From the NCBI GenBank assembly GCA_958009055.1, contig OY253661.1:372001-436000 (forward strand): a DNA stretch of 64,000 nt, written 5' to 3'. Below are positions 1 through 10,362 of the stretch, piece after piece. The DNA comes from Choricystis sp. odSpoLacu1. Taxonomy: Eukaryota; Chlorophyta; Trebouxiophyceae. Position 1 is the stretch's first letter; the number at the start of each line of letters is the position of its first letter. The notes beneath the pieces are model-generated. The model saw nothing but the letters and a program-made list of their open reading frames with translations. It searched no databases and had not been told where the DNA came from. Both the position numbers and the translations under genes were made by a program.

Positions 1-497
1 GATGTCCAAGGTCGAGGCCTTGGAGCCGGCCTGAGGGTGTGTGTGTGTGTGGAGGGGGGAGGTGAGCAGGCGGCAGCGGGGGGCGCATGTGCGGTCCCCA
101 ATCGCGCGCGCGCGCGATGGGTTTCTCCCTCGCCCACCCTCTCTCTCTCTCCTACCTTGGCCTTGACACTGTCCGGCGTCAACCTCAGCTCGCTGCCATC
201 CGCCACCAGCTTGGCGGACGGCAAGGCCGCTTTCAGCGAGGCCGCGTCCGTGGGGCACGGCCCCTTGAGCGCGAGTGCGAGCCGGCCCGACACTTTCAGC
301 TTGTCAGCCACCGCGATGGGGCCGCGCGGCGCGCCGGCAGCGTCACCATTGACCACGCCTCCCGCGCGGGCGGGGACGGCGTCCACGTCAAAGGGCAGCA
401 CGCACGCGTCGGAGGCCGCCTGTTCGGGCGCGTCCGGGGCGGCGGCCACGCAGGCGACCGCCACCGCCGCCAGCAGCAGGAAGTGGAGGGTGCGCAT
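1..497 (-). CDS. Secreted or ER-targeted protein of unknown family (3' part outside window)
   Basis: The start ATG is at 497. The first 20 residues (MRTLHFLLLAAVAVACVAAA) form a textbook signal peptide: basic n-region, Leu/Ala core and small residues before the cleavage site. Exon 1 (497-156) encodes 114 residues ending at a GTAGGA donor. The next exon starts at 30 after a CTCAG acceptor, stays in phase and leaves the window. After the signal peptide the protein has two cysteines (near residues 32 and 81), alternating hydrophobic beta-like stretches and a Lys-rich segment. I recognise no family. It is divergently transcribed from the exosome subunit gene at 858. The start is supported by the signal peptide; the function is unknown. 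Confidence 0.6.
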   Translation of the reverse strand, partial: MRTLHFLLLAAVAVACVAAAPDAPEQAASDACVLPFDVDAVPARAGGVVNGDAAGAPRGPIAVADKLKVSGRLALALKGPCPTDAASLKAALPSAKLVADGSELRLTPDSVKAKVGERERVGEGETHRARARLGTAHAPPAAACSPPPSTHTHTLRPAPRPRPWT

Positions 498-857
498 GTG
501 GGCCCCACGAATGGGGGTGGAGGGGGGGGGAGTGGGGGGCAGGGGGCAGGGTGGAGCGGTCCCCCCGCGCGAAAGCCTGCGGTGCTTTGGGTTTTTGCGG
601 GCGGAAGTTATGTAGTGCCCTCCTGCGCGCACGAAGGATTGCCCTCGCTCTGTCGCTTAAGTGTGTGCGCGACGAGGGGATAACGCGCACGCGGCCGGTG
701 AGGCGGGGTGCGTGGTCTGGGGGTGGAGTGTCGCTGAGCAAAAAATGAAGGAGTGAATTCAACGAGAGGCCTCGTTCGCTGTTCGCTTCACAAAAAAAAC
801 GCTTGCATCTGGACCCGGCGCCGGCTTTTTGGCAGCGCCGCCCCTCCCAAAACCACT
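498..857. promoter_or_regulatory. Divergent intergenic region (secreted protein / RRP43)
   Basis: These 360 bp separate two start codons in opposite directions. I see G-runs near 523-545, short A-tracts near 741 and 792, and no convincing coding sequence. It presumably holds both promoters; no TATA box is obvious. Confidence 0.4.
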
Positions 858-1886
858 ATGCCCGGCGCCACCGCCCCCTCCACCACGGCCGCCGCCTATG
901 CCGCCCTGTTCCCGGCAGCAGCCTACAGAGCCCACTTAGCCGCCGGCACCCGCCCCGACGGGCGCACGCCGACAGACGCCCGCCCCCTCACCGTCACCCT
1001 GCGCGCCGTCGGAGGCGCGGACGGCAGCGCCCTGGTGCGGGTGGGACGGACGACGGTGCTGGCGTGCGTGCTGCTGGAAGTGTGTGGGGTGGGAGGGAGG
1101 AAGAGGGGGGTGGCGTGTTTTTTACTAGCCGCCACCAGACCCACCCTCCTCCCACACGCTCACGCGTGCCCACACACCTACCCACAGGTCACCACACCCT
1201 CCATCTCGTCCCCCGACTCAGGCGGCGTCTTCGTGTTCGCGGCCGACGCACCCCCCCTGGCCGCCGCCGACGCGGCGCCGGGGAGGCCGCCACCGAGGCT
1301 GGATGGCATCGCAGCCTACGTGCGGGCTGTGCTGACCGCAGCGGGGGCCATTGACGCGGCTGACCTGGCGGTGGCAGCAGCATCCGGAGACGGCGACGCT
1401 TCCACCCCCCCTCCCTCCCTCGCTCTCGCTGCGCGCATCGATTTAACCATTCTCGACGCCGACGGTGGCGAACCCGGCGCCGCGCTGATCGCGGCAGCTG
1501 CCGCGCTGGCCGACACACGCGTGCCTGGAGTCACGCTGCGTGACGGCGCGTGCGTGAGGGAGGAAAAACTGGCCGACGCGGCCACCCGCCGCGCCACCGG
1601 CCTGCTGCGCTGCCTCCCCGCCGCCGCCTCCCTCGCCCTCGTCGACGACGCGGTCGTCGTCGACCCCGACGCGGCCGAAGCCGCCCTGGCGGACGCCCTG
1701 GTGAGCGTCGCGGTGGGTGGCGACGGCGCTATCGTGGCGGCCGACGCGCCCGGGGTGACCACCACCGCAGCACGCGACGGCACAGCCCCCATCCTCATCC
1801 CGCCCTCCGTCCTGCTGGCGGCGGCGGGGGCGGCGCGGGCGAGGCAGCATGAAGCGTTGGTTGCCATCCAGGCTGGAGTAAAATGA
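858..1886 (+). CDS. RRP43: Exosome complex subunit RRP43-like (RNase PH fold)
   Basis: This is a non-catalytic ring subunit of the RNA exosome, the 3'-to-5' RNA decay and processing machine. The start at 858 gives an N-terminus leading into the family signature RPDGR near residue 33, then a ADGSALVRVGRTTVLACV strand. Later come ARIDLTILDADGGEPGAAL and a predicted helix AALADTRVPGV, the order seen in RRP43/EXOSC8. One intron is inferred at 1080-1187 (donor GAA|GTGTGT, acceptor CCCACAG|GTC). It is 108 nt, a multiple of three, and contains no stop, so a simple open frame runs straight through it; conserved exosome proteins have no insert there. The mature protein is about 306 aa. RRP42 or RRP45 are the alternatives, but the ADGSAL spacing fits RRP43 best. 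Confidence 0.8.
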   Translation: MPGATAPSTTAAAYAALFPAAAYRAHLAAGTRPDGRTPTDARPLTVTLRAVGGADGSALVRVGRTTVLACVLLEVCGVGGRKRGVACFLLAATRPTLLPHAHACPHTYPQVTTPSISSPDSGGVFVFAADAPPLAAADAAPGRPPPRLDGIAAYVRAVLTAAGAIDAADLAVAAASGDGDASTPPPSLALAARIDLTILDADGGEPGAALIAAAAALADTRVPGVTLRDGACVREEKLADAATRRATGLLRCLPAAASLALVDDAVVVDPDAAEAALADALVSVAVGGDGAIVAADAPGVTTTAARDGTAPILIPPSVLLAAAGAARARQHEALVAIQAGVK

Positions 1887-1934
1887 GAGGGAAAGAGAGT
1901 GTTAACAAACTTCTTTGATTTTTTGTTGTGTGTT

Positions 1935-3503
1935 TCAGTTTCTCCGCCCCTCTTGAGCGAGCCACTTTTGCCCATCCTCACACCGAGTCCAGTCAGCCAT
2001 GGCAGCTTCAACCTGCACCTTGGGCACGCCCAGCACCTCCGCAAACATGCGCGTCGTGTCCGCACCGTAGGCTGAAGACGAAATTTCATTTTCTTTCCCT
2101 GCGGCCACAGCTGCCGCCCGCCTCCCCCCCACCACCACCAACGGCCGCACCAGCACGCTGGGGGCGGACGCCAGCGCTGCCGCATCCGCCCCCAGCTCGG
2201 CCGCCGCCCACCGCGCCCGCACGGCGAGGGCGGTGGGGTGGACGCACACAAGGGCGGGGCAGGCCGCGAGAGCGGACGCCAGCGCCGGCCCCCGCAGCCC
2301 CGCCACCCCGCTCAGCGCGGCCACGGCAGACGTGATGTGGCGCATGGGGGTGACGGTCAGCACGGGGACACGCTGGATGCAGCGGCCGATGGTGTCACGT
2401 GGAAGCCCCAGCGACGACAAATAAGACGCCAACTGCCGCACGTGAGCCCCGGGCGCTGGCTCCATGGCGGCCCGGGGCCTGACATCCAGCACGGTGGAAG
2501 GCTTGGGCACGCCCGCTTCGGTGAGGGCGCGCAGAAAATCTGAGAGTGTTTCCGCCGCGTCTGCGCGCGCCAACGCGGCCGGCTCCCTCGCCGCCAGCAC
2601 GGCCAGCGAGTGGGGCGTGCCCCCCGCCCCCATGAAAGCGGCCACCACGGACGCCAGGTGGGCCGAGGTGGGCAGGAAGGGGCGCCCCCCCGCCAGCTTG
2701 TGCCCTAGCAAAAACGCGGTGATAGCCAGGTCCACCTTGTCCGGCGGCAACGCCCCCGCCAGCACCGCCCGCGCGGCGTCGACGTCGTCTCCCACGGCGG
2801 CGGGGGCCACGGCGCGTGGGGAGCGCCTCCTGCCGCGGCGGGGAGGCGGCGGCGGCGGGCGCGCGGGGCGGGGCGTGGTGAAGCCCACACAGGGAGTGCC
2901 GTCGGTGTCCATCGCCTCCAGCGTGTCCATGGGGGCGGCATCCAGTTCACCGCCTTCAGCTGCCAGTGCCACTGCTCTCGCGGCGCGGGCCGCTTTCGAT
3001 TTGGCCAGGCGCGCTGCGGTCGCTGCGTCGCGCTCCTTGCGCGGGCGCGGCTTCACCCCCCTGTCTGGAGGGGGTGGCAACTGCGTGCTCACCGCCACGA
3101 TGGCCGCCATGGCATGCGTGCGGGCCAGTGACCACGGCGGCAGGACTGGCGGCCACGGGCGGGACGGCGGCGGCGGGGACGCCGGCTTGCGCGGTGGTTG
3201 AGGTTCGCGTGTGCGGGGGCGCCCCTGCTTCCGTTTCTCACCGCCTGGCAATGGACTCTTTGCCCGTGCCCTCTGCTTTTTGAAGGGCTTGGGCTTGGCC
3301 TCCCGCCACTTCCTGGGTTCAGGAGGGTCGGCTCGCGCTGGTGCGGTCAGAGCACGCAGCGACGCGGGGCCCTGTCCCCGCGTCCCGCCCGCGACCGCGG
3401 CCGGCGTTGCCTCGACACTGATCCAGTGTGGCGTTAGTGGGGGGCGCGACGCGCCCAGGCGGAGGGCTGCGGCGGCGGCCAGCCGCGCGGCGCGGGCCAG
3501 CAT
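1935..3503 (-). CDS. mTERF-family organelle gene-expression protein
   Basis: mTERF proteins are helical-repeat nucleic-acid binders that act in mitochondria or plastids on transcription, splicing or ribosome assembly. The N-terminus (MLARAARLAAAAALRLGASR) is Arg/Ala-rich and lacks acids, as expected for an organelle transit peptide, so I prefer the start at 3503 over the upstream in-frame ATG at 3524. A low-complexity Pro/Arg-rich linker occupies roughly residues 40-240. The C-terminal half carries repeated helix motifs such as YLSSLGLPRDTIGRCIQRVP and LASALAACPALVCVHPTAL, matching the LGL..+I......P..L pattern of mTERF motifs. It ends 49 nt from the convergent RRP43 stop. It lies downstream of MIS18 on the same strand. 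Organelle target and exact role cannot be read from the sequence. Confidence 0.72.
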   Translation of the reverse strand: MLARAARLAAAAALRLGASRPPLTPHWISVEATPAAVAGGTRGQGPASLRALTAPARADPPEPRKWREAKPKPFKKQRARAKSPLPGGEKRKQGRPRTREPQPPRKPASPPPPSRPWPPVLPPWSLARTHAMAAIVAVSTQLPPPPDRGVKPRPRKERDAATAARLAKSKAARAARAVALAAEGGELDAAPMDTLEAMDTDGTPCVGFTTPRPARPPPPPPRRGRRRSPRAVAPAAVGDDVDAARAVLAGALPPDKVDLAITAFLLGHKLAGGRPFLPTSAHLASVVAAFMGAGGTPHSLAVLAAREPAALARADAAETLSDFLRALTEAGVPKPSTVLDVRPRAAMEPAPGAHVRQLASYLSSLGLPRDTIGRCIQRVPVLTVTPMRHITSAVAALSGVAGLRGPALASALAACPALVCVHPTALAVRARWAAAELGADAAALASAPSVLVRPLVVVGGRRAAAVAAGKENEISSSAYGADTTRMFAEVLGVPKVQVEAAMADWTRCEDGQKWLAQEGRRN

Positions 3504-3679
3504 TGTGGTGGAATGGGTGAGCAAACAGACGGCCGCACCCCCGCTTCTTCAGCGCTGACGAGTGAGAGGACGGCTCTGCATCGTGCGTGCGCGTGTGCGT
3601 ATGCGCGACGTTTTTTTCCTGAAAGGAAACGACAAGTTCTGGCCAACAATTTCGCACACAAACAAAACCCACTCTCTGT

Positions 3680-4461
3680 TCACGCTCCGACACCCCCATC
3701 CTCCAGCCTCTCCAGCCTCTCGTTCTGGGCCAGCACCACGCCCTGCACCCGCACCAGCTCATCCTCCAGCGCGGCCAGGCGGGCGGCCAGCGTGGCTGTG
3801 TCGTCAGCTGGAGGAGTGGTGGTGGTGGTGGGGGCGCCTGCGGCCGCTCCCGTGCGCCCACCTGCCGCTTTGGGCCGCGCCAACAGGTCCACCGACCCCA
3901 GCTCGTGGCTGGCCAGGGCGTCCACCTCCAGACAAAACAGGCCCGCCACCCGGGCCAGGCGGGGGGGAACGTCCCCCCCGTAGCGCCGGCCGAGGGGGGC
4001 GCCGCACCCGGAGCAGGCGAGGGACACGCAGCCTGCCGCCTCGCCGCCGCCGCCCCCGCCGTCAGAGGGGGGGGGCAGCGTGGCGGCGTGGGGGGCGGTG
4101 TCCACAGTGATTCCGCAGACGGCTGGAGGGGGGGGGTGAGGTGGTCGGCGTTTTTTTTTGAAAAACGCCGACGCGAAAAAAATGAGTGATGACGCCCGCG
4201 CCCCCCGCCTCCCGCCTGCTTTTCCACACACCACACACGCCACACGCACACACACACCCTGGACCTCGCGCCAGCCACCACTCCACACTCACCCGTCAAC
4301 GCCACCGCGCGCAGCGACCGTACGCTGCAGTCCACCCCCGTCGAGTCGCCCACGATGGCGCGGCAGGCGCGGCACTGGAAGACGAGGGGGGGGAGGGGGG
4401 CATCGCACACGTCGGGGCGGGAGGGGGGAGGGGGCTGGCGGGCGGGGGAGGGGAGCGACAT
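3680..4461 (-). CDS. MIS18: MIS18-like centromere protein (Mis18/Yippee zinc fold)
   Basis: Mis18 proteins license deposition of the centromeric histone CENP-A/CENH3. Exon 1 (4461-4293) contains PLVFQCRACRAIVGDS near residues 25-40, the diagnostic VFQC+.C..++GDS start of the Mis18 domain and the first CxxC. After an intron (4292-4123) exon 2 carries ACSGC, the second CxxC, then GDVPPRLARVAGLFCLEVDALASHELG, which fits the family's C-terminal strands. The tail (about residues 165-203) is a Leu-rich heptad pattern predicted to form a coiled coil, also typical of MIS18. Total length is 203 aa. Phases agree across the splice (GCC is split 1/2). It starts 185 bp from the divergent kinase-like gene. 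MIS18 homologues in algae are poorly described. Confidence 0.72.
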
Positions 4462-4646
4462 CGCTTTTGTTTCGAGTGTCATTTTGTTTCACAGCGCGCA
4501 TTTTTTCTCTCTGTTTTGCTGCGGCCGCCCGGTGCGCACACCCACAACAGAGCGGCCGAGCCCGACAACACACTCCACCCCTCGGACGCGCACGCGGGCG
4601 GAGGCAAAAGTGGGAAACCCCGCGTGCATTCGGAGCCCCTCTTCCA

Positions 4647-7600
4647 ATGGACATCTCCGCCCACGCCGCCCCACCCCCCTCCGACCCTGCTCCCCTCATC
4701 ATCCTGGAGTGGGCAGGCTTTGGGGGCGGCGGGCGCCCCGGCTCGGCGGCCGACGACGCCCCCCCCAGCAGCGGCGCGAGCGTAGTGTCGGTCACGTCGA
4801 CTGCGGCCCCGCTGCCGTCCCGCCTGACGGCGCGGGTGGTGGGCGTGACGGAGGCGGGGGACGCGTTGAGGGTGAGCGTGGGGTGGAATGGAGGTGTGGG
4901 TGAAAGCGTTTTTTGGACGGCGTTTTTTTCTGACCAGCCCTCCACCCCACCACAGGACGGCCGCCTCCCCGGCGGCCGCCCCGCCCTCTGCTTTGACCCG
5001 CACACGCACCCACCCTCCCTGTTTGTGGCGGCATTGCTGGCGGGCGCTCCCGTCGTTACCACTCTCGACACGCCTTCTCTCCGCCTGACTCCTGCCGCCG
5101 CGCACGCCGGCTGGCGCGACGTCCGCCGCGCCGCCCGGGCAGCCCGCACCCTGGTCCCCACTCTGACCGCCCTGGCCCGCGAGCTGGACGCGCTGGCGGC
5201 GCGGTCGGCGGGCGCCGCGCGCGCGGGCGCGGGCGCGGGGGCGCCGCCTTTAGTGGCAGCCCTCGCCGGCGGCGTCACCCCCTCCCCCTCCCCCCGCGGC
5301 GATGGCGTGCTGCTGAACCTGAAGAAGGGGGGAGCCCGCGTGCTCGTCACGCCGTGCGGCGACGGCCGCCTGCGCGCGGCCCCCGCCGACCTCGGCGGCG
5401 CGCCGCGTGGGCGGGCGCGCGCCGTGGCGCGGCTGGATGACGCGCTCCTTATGTTGGCGGCTGGGAAGGCGGGGGAGGGCGGGTGGGGCGTGGTTGGGGC
5501 GGTGGCTGCGAAACCAGGCGACAAGGCCGCCCCGCGGCGCCGCCTGTCGCTGCGCGCGGAGGCGGCCCCCGCCACCGCGCCGCCCCCCGCCCTGCCGACC
5601 GTGGGCGGCGCAGACGGCGGGCGGGCAGCGTTGGATGGGGCTGCGGCGGCGGCGACGGCCGCTGCGGCCGCCCTGAGGCAAGCAACAGGGGAGGCGTTGG
5701 TTGTGTCGCTCACGCCACGCGTCCCTCCCACCACGCCCCGCGCCCCGGTGCGCCCCCGCCCTACGGGCACGCCGTCATCCCACCACCTGCATGCCGACCT
5801 GTTGCTGTCGCCCACCGGCGGTGGCGGCGGTGGAGGCGCGGTGGGTGGTGGCGTGGGGTCGATGCGGCGCCTGTCGCGCCGTGCGGGGGGTGCCGCCGGC
5901 GTGGCCACCGTCCTGTTTCCAGATGCTGAAGACAACGTCCCCAGAGGCGCCCCCGAACCCTCGCCCCCGCCCCCCGACGGCGGCGCGGCGGCCGCCGTCG
6001 GCCGCGCGCTGGGCGAGCGCGCGGTCGCGGCAGACCTGCGCGCCGTCGTGGCGGCCCGCCGGGCGCGCGCTCAGAGGGAGGCGGTGGAGGCTGATGCTGG
6101 TGACGACGATGACTCACCCGGCGAGGCGGGCGCCCGCCCCGCAACCGCCGCGCGCCCTGCGTCGGTCGCCCGTGCGGCGCTCGCGTCGCACCCGGTCGAT
6201 CCCGCAGACAGCGACGCCGACGATAATGAAGACGCCAACACACCCACCACAGCTGCTGCTGCTGCCCGGCTGGCGCCTTACGTGGGCAAGGAGGGCGGCC
6301 CGCCGCTCGCGTGGGCGTGTGGCGGTGGTGGCGACGACGGTGCGACGGCCGCGCTGACGGCCGCTGTTGCTGCGCTCCCCGCCGGCCCAGCGTCGTCGCG
6401 CACCGCCAGAACGTCTCTGACGGTTGCCGCCTCCGCGGCTGCCGACTGGGTCGTCGCCGCCGTGGAAGCTGCAGCCGCCGACCGGGGCTGCCTGCCGCGC
6501 GCCGCGCTGGCCGCGGCCGCCGCGCTCGCCGACGCTGCAGCCGCCACCTCCCCCGACACGCCGCACGCGCTCACAGACGCGCTGGCAGGCCGGGCCGCGG
6601 CCGTGGTCACCGCCTCCCCCGCCGTCGCGGCCGCCATGCTGCGCACAGCGGCCGCCCTCGCGGCGCGCGCGCCGTCGCCTGCCCCTGCCACCACGCTCGC
6701 GCGCCACCCCGGCCTCACCGCCGCCCTGGCCGAGCTGGGGGTCGGCCCACCCGCCGCCTGGTGCGCCGAGCGGCGGGCGTTGGCGGCGGGCGTGTTGGCG
6801 GCGGCGACAGTGGCGCTGGACCGGGCGCCGGCGGTGCCGCGTGCCGCGCTTGCGGCCGCTTTAACCCCCCTCCACGGCGCGTCTGCCGCCGCCCCCGCCG
6901 CCCTGGCCACCGCTGCCCTGGGCGCGTCGCCTGGTGCCTTGCTCTACCTGGCGCCCGACGTGCTGGCAGTGTATGGTGCTCTGGCGCGTGCGTTGGCGGA
7001 GCTGCCCGAGTCGGAGGGGGGTGGCGTGCTCCCTGCCGTGTCGTCGTCCCCTCCTCTCCCCGCGCCCGCCGCCCTGGCCCGCCTCGGCCCCCTGCTGGAC
7101 CCGCCCAACGGCCTGGCTGTCCAAGCCGCCCTGCACGCCCGCGCCCCGGGCGCAGGGGCGGGGGATGTGGCGGCAGCCATCGCGGCAGCAGACGCGGTGG
7201 CGTCCGCGCTCCGCGTCCCAGGCCCCACCCCGCTCCGCTCCGCGGCTGCCTCCCTGGTGGCGGCTCACTATGTCGAGTTTGTGGCCGAGTATTGTGGGCC
7301 TGCTGCGAGCGATGGCGGTGGCGCCCGACCGCCGCGCCCACGCCCGCGCGTCGCGGCCGCCCACGCGCGCGTCCTGCTGGCCGCCGCCCGCCACGGGGGG
7401 GGCGCCGCGCGCGCCCGTCTCGCCTCTCTGCGCGTGCTGGACCTGCTGGCCGCGGAGGCGGGGGCCGAGGCCGCGGTCGCAGCCGCGGGGGCCAGCCCGC
7501 GCGGCCGGTCGCCGCCGCCGCGGGTCAGCAGGCGGCCGCCACTGCCCCCGCCGCGGCCGCCAACGGCTGCAGCCTCGTCGGTGACGTCGCCCACACTGGA

Positions 7601-9780
7601 AAAGACGCCATCTCGCAGGCGGCGGGCGCTGCCGTCCATGCCAGCGTTGGACCTAGGGGAGGTTTGCGACTCCGCCGCGACCCCTGCGCGCCCCGCCTCG
7701 GCGCCTCCATCCCGCCAGGGCAGCGCCCCCACCCGCCGCACCATGGCGGGCATGACGCTGTCGGGCGACCTGGATGACGATGTGGCGGCCCTGGAGGCGG
7801 CGGAAGGGGGGGGGGGGGGGCGCGACGCCGCCTGCAGTCGTCCGTCCCCCGCCCGCCTCGCCCCGGCTGCCTCCGTTTGTGGGTGCTGTGGCAGACGCTC
7901 TGGGCCACGCGCTGGCAACAATGCTGGGCGGCGACCGCGCCCGAGGCGACGGCGGCGCCCCCGACGCGTGCGCCCTCTCGCGCTCGCCGCGCCGCACCCC
8001 CCCAAGCGTCGAGCTGGCGGCCGAACGCGGCGCCCGCACCCTGTACGCGGATGCAGCCATGCACGCTGCCTGCCTGGAGCTGGCGGTCGAGCTGGCTGCT
8101 GCTGATGCGGCGGCCCCGATGCCCGTCGCGGCTCCTGGTGCGCCGCCACGGTCGGCACGCGCGCTCGCGTCGCTCGTCGCGCACGCGTCCCACCCCGCCA
8201 ACGCGGCCGTGGTGGCGGCCGTGGCGGCGGCCGTTGCGTCCCGCCCGGCCTCCCGCCGCCTGCTGGCCCTGGTGTCGGCGCCGTTGTGGTCGGTTGCGCC
8301 CTACACCCCCTCCCGCCGCCTCGCCCACGGCGCGCACGGTGAAGTGGTGGCCGCGTCCCTGCCGTGGGACGGCACGCCCGCCATCGTCAAGATGGTGGGG
8401 GGGCCGGGCGGGGCGGGCCTGGCGCGCGCGGCGCGGGAGGCGGCCGCGCTGGCGGCTGCTGCCGCGCGCGGCGCGACTGTCGCCCCCTCTGCCTGCCCCA
8501 CCCTCGTCGCCGCGGGGGCTGCGCCCCTCACTCTCGCGTCGGGAGACGTGGGGGGCGCCCTCGTGCTGACGCCCCGGGCGGCGGCCAGCCTGGCGGCGTG
8601 GCGGAGGGGGCTGCCGGCGGGAGGCGCGGCCTCTGGGCAGCTCGTGCTGCACCTGCGCGCCTTTGCTGCAGTCGCGGACGCCGTGGCCCGCATGCACGCC
8701 GCCGGCGTCGCCCACGGCGACGTCACGTGCGACAATGTGCTGCTGGTGCCCCACCCGGCTGCCTGCTTGGTGGCGGGCGGAGAGGAGCGCGGCGGCGGCG
8801 ACGCGTGCGTCCCGCCCCCCGGCACCCCCTTCTGGCGCCCCCCCGCCCCCCACCCCCCGTTCGACGTGCTCATGGCCGACTTTGGGTGTGCCACCGTGTT
8901 TGACACCAGTGGGGGTGGGGAGAGGCCCCCTGGGCGGGTGGCGGCTGAAGCCTCGGACGTCGCGTGCCTGGGGGCCCTCCTGGTCCACCTGGTCACGGGC
9001 GCCCCCCTGGACGACGGCGCGGGGGCGCCCCACCCCACCACGACGGCGGCGGTGCCAGCATCTGTCCCCGCCAGCCGGGGGGGCAGGCGGCGCGCTGGTG
9101 GAGGGGCGGCGCCCGCGCCCCCTCCTCCCGACCCGCTGCCGCCGCGCCTGGCGGCCGCGGTGGCCGGCCGCGTCGGGGTCGCCCCCCTGCTGCGCGCCGC
9201 CCTCGCCCCCGACCCCGCCGCCCGCCCATCGGCAGCCGCCCTGGCGTCGGCAGCCCGGTCCGCGGCTGCTGCCGCGGAGAGGGGGGGGTGGGCGTACACG
9301 CTGCCGCCCCGAGTGAGCGGCGGCGGGGGTGGCGGGGGCGGCAGCAGTGCCACTGCCTCCCGCCCCTCCACCCGCCCGCCACCCCTGCCCCCCGCCCTGG
9401 CGGCCGCCCTGACGGCCCGTGTCGCGCCCATCACCCCCACCCTGGCCCTGGCCACCGCGCACGCGGCGACCGCGCCGCGCGCGCTCGCGTGTGCCGACTC
9501 TGTCGTTCTCATCGGCGCCGCCCCCGCCAACGCGGCGGCCGCCGCCGTGGCGGCAGCCGCCTCCGCGGCTGGCGCCACCATTGTGGCTGCCCCGTCCGCC
9601 GTCGATGGCGCGACCGCTGCCGCGTGCGGCGCGCGCGGCCGCGTCGTCGTCGTCGCGGCGCCCGGGGCGGAGCGTGTGGCGGCGGCGACTGCGGCAGCCC
9701 TGCTGACGAATGGGGGCATGTCTCCGCACGCTGCCTTGGCTGCGGTGGCGGCGGCAGCGCCGGGGATGCCGTTGTGGTGA
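4647..9780 (+). CDS. Giant Ala-rich protein with C-terminal protein-kinase-like domain (frame broken at G15)
   Basis: The start at 4647 (CCAATGG) opens a 75-codon exon, an 84-nt intron (4872-4955), then about 950 codons to a G15 run at 7806-7820. Past the run the protein continues one frame over to 9780; removing one G joins them into about 1,682 aa. The first 1,100 residues are Ala-rich and probably helical; I recognise no repeat family. The C-terminus is a kinase fold: Gly-rich AHGAHGEV near 1196, candidate Lys in AIVKM, catalytic-loop HGDVTCDN near 1329, MADFGCA near 1381, and SDVACLGALLVHLVTG as the helix-F region. The usual HRD Arg is Gly and the loop Lys is missing, so activity is uncertain. 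A Gly-rich linker and about 130 Ala-rich residues follow. No substrate can be inferred. Confidence 0.6.
7806..7820 (+). repeat. G15 homopolymer at a reading-frame break
   Basis: Fifteen consecutive G inside the kinase-like gene. The upstream frame encodes LDDDVAALEAAE and dies about 280 nt past the run; the frame one base over encodes the kinase-like domain. Fourteen G would give an uninterrupted protein. Confidence 0.85.
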
Positions 9781-10362
9781 GAGAGAGATAAGTTTTGATT
9801 TTGAAGTTTTTGATTCTAATTTTAAGTTTTGATTGCCTGCCTGTTGTGTTGCCCTGCCTGACGTTTCCGATCCCCTTTTTTTTTGTGCGCCACCACACAC
9901 ACACACGCACCAGAGTGAGGCGCGAACGCTTTGTTACACACTGTGGGAATAGACGCGGTGAAAAAAAGAAGCAACGGGGGAAGGAGGGGAGGGGGGACTG
10001 TCAACGTGGGGGTGGGGGTGGGTAAAGGACAATAAGGGGGAGCGGGGGGGGGAATCACACGGGCGTCAGTGCCTTGTTTTTCTCAACTCTCCAGTCTCTC
10101 TCTCTCTGTGGTGTGTGTGTGGCTTGGGCGGGGGGTGGGGGGAAAAGGTTGGGACACGCTCAAAAAGGGAGGGGGGGACCAAAATGAAGAAAAGGGGGGT
10201 GGACACGTACAGACACAGCAGGCGTGTGATGCCTCAAAATCGCTCGTGTGCCCGTGTGTGTGCGTGTCCGCCCGAAAAAAGTCGTTAAGGAAAAAAGGGA
10301 GACAGAGGGGTGGTGGTGGTGGTGGTGGTAAACAGACACAAGGGGAAGCAAACATCCATACT
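9781..10362. other. Convergent intergenic region without recognisable gene
   Basis: These 582 bp lie between the stop codons of the kinase-like gene and the CCT gene. They are less GC-rich than the genes, with T-rich patches near 9795-9835, A-runs near 9960 and 10275 and a GGT trinucleotide repeat at 10311-10329. They probably hold both 3' UTRs. I see no TGTAA signal and no RNA gene. Confidence 0.5.

Noticed and set aside
2060..2145. Intron in the mTERF gene around the AT-richer GKENEISSS segment
   Set aside because: Candidate donors and the CTTCAG acceptor do not agree in phase; the frame is open without splicing.
4289..5935. 548-codon open frame on the minus strand
   Set aside because: Low-complexity Pro/Arg/Ala translation overlapping two supported genes; no family resemblance.
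7525..9906. 793-codon open frame on the minus strand opposite the kinase-like gene
   Set aside because: Gln/Arg/Gly-rich translation without domains; GC-rich DNA makes long antisense frames common. The plus strand carries kinase motifs.
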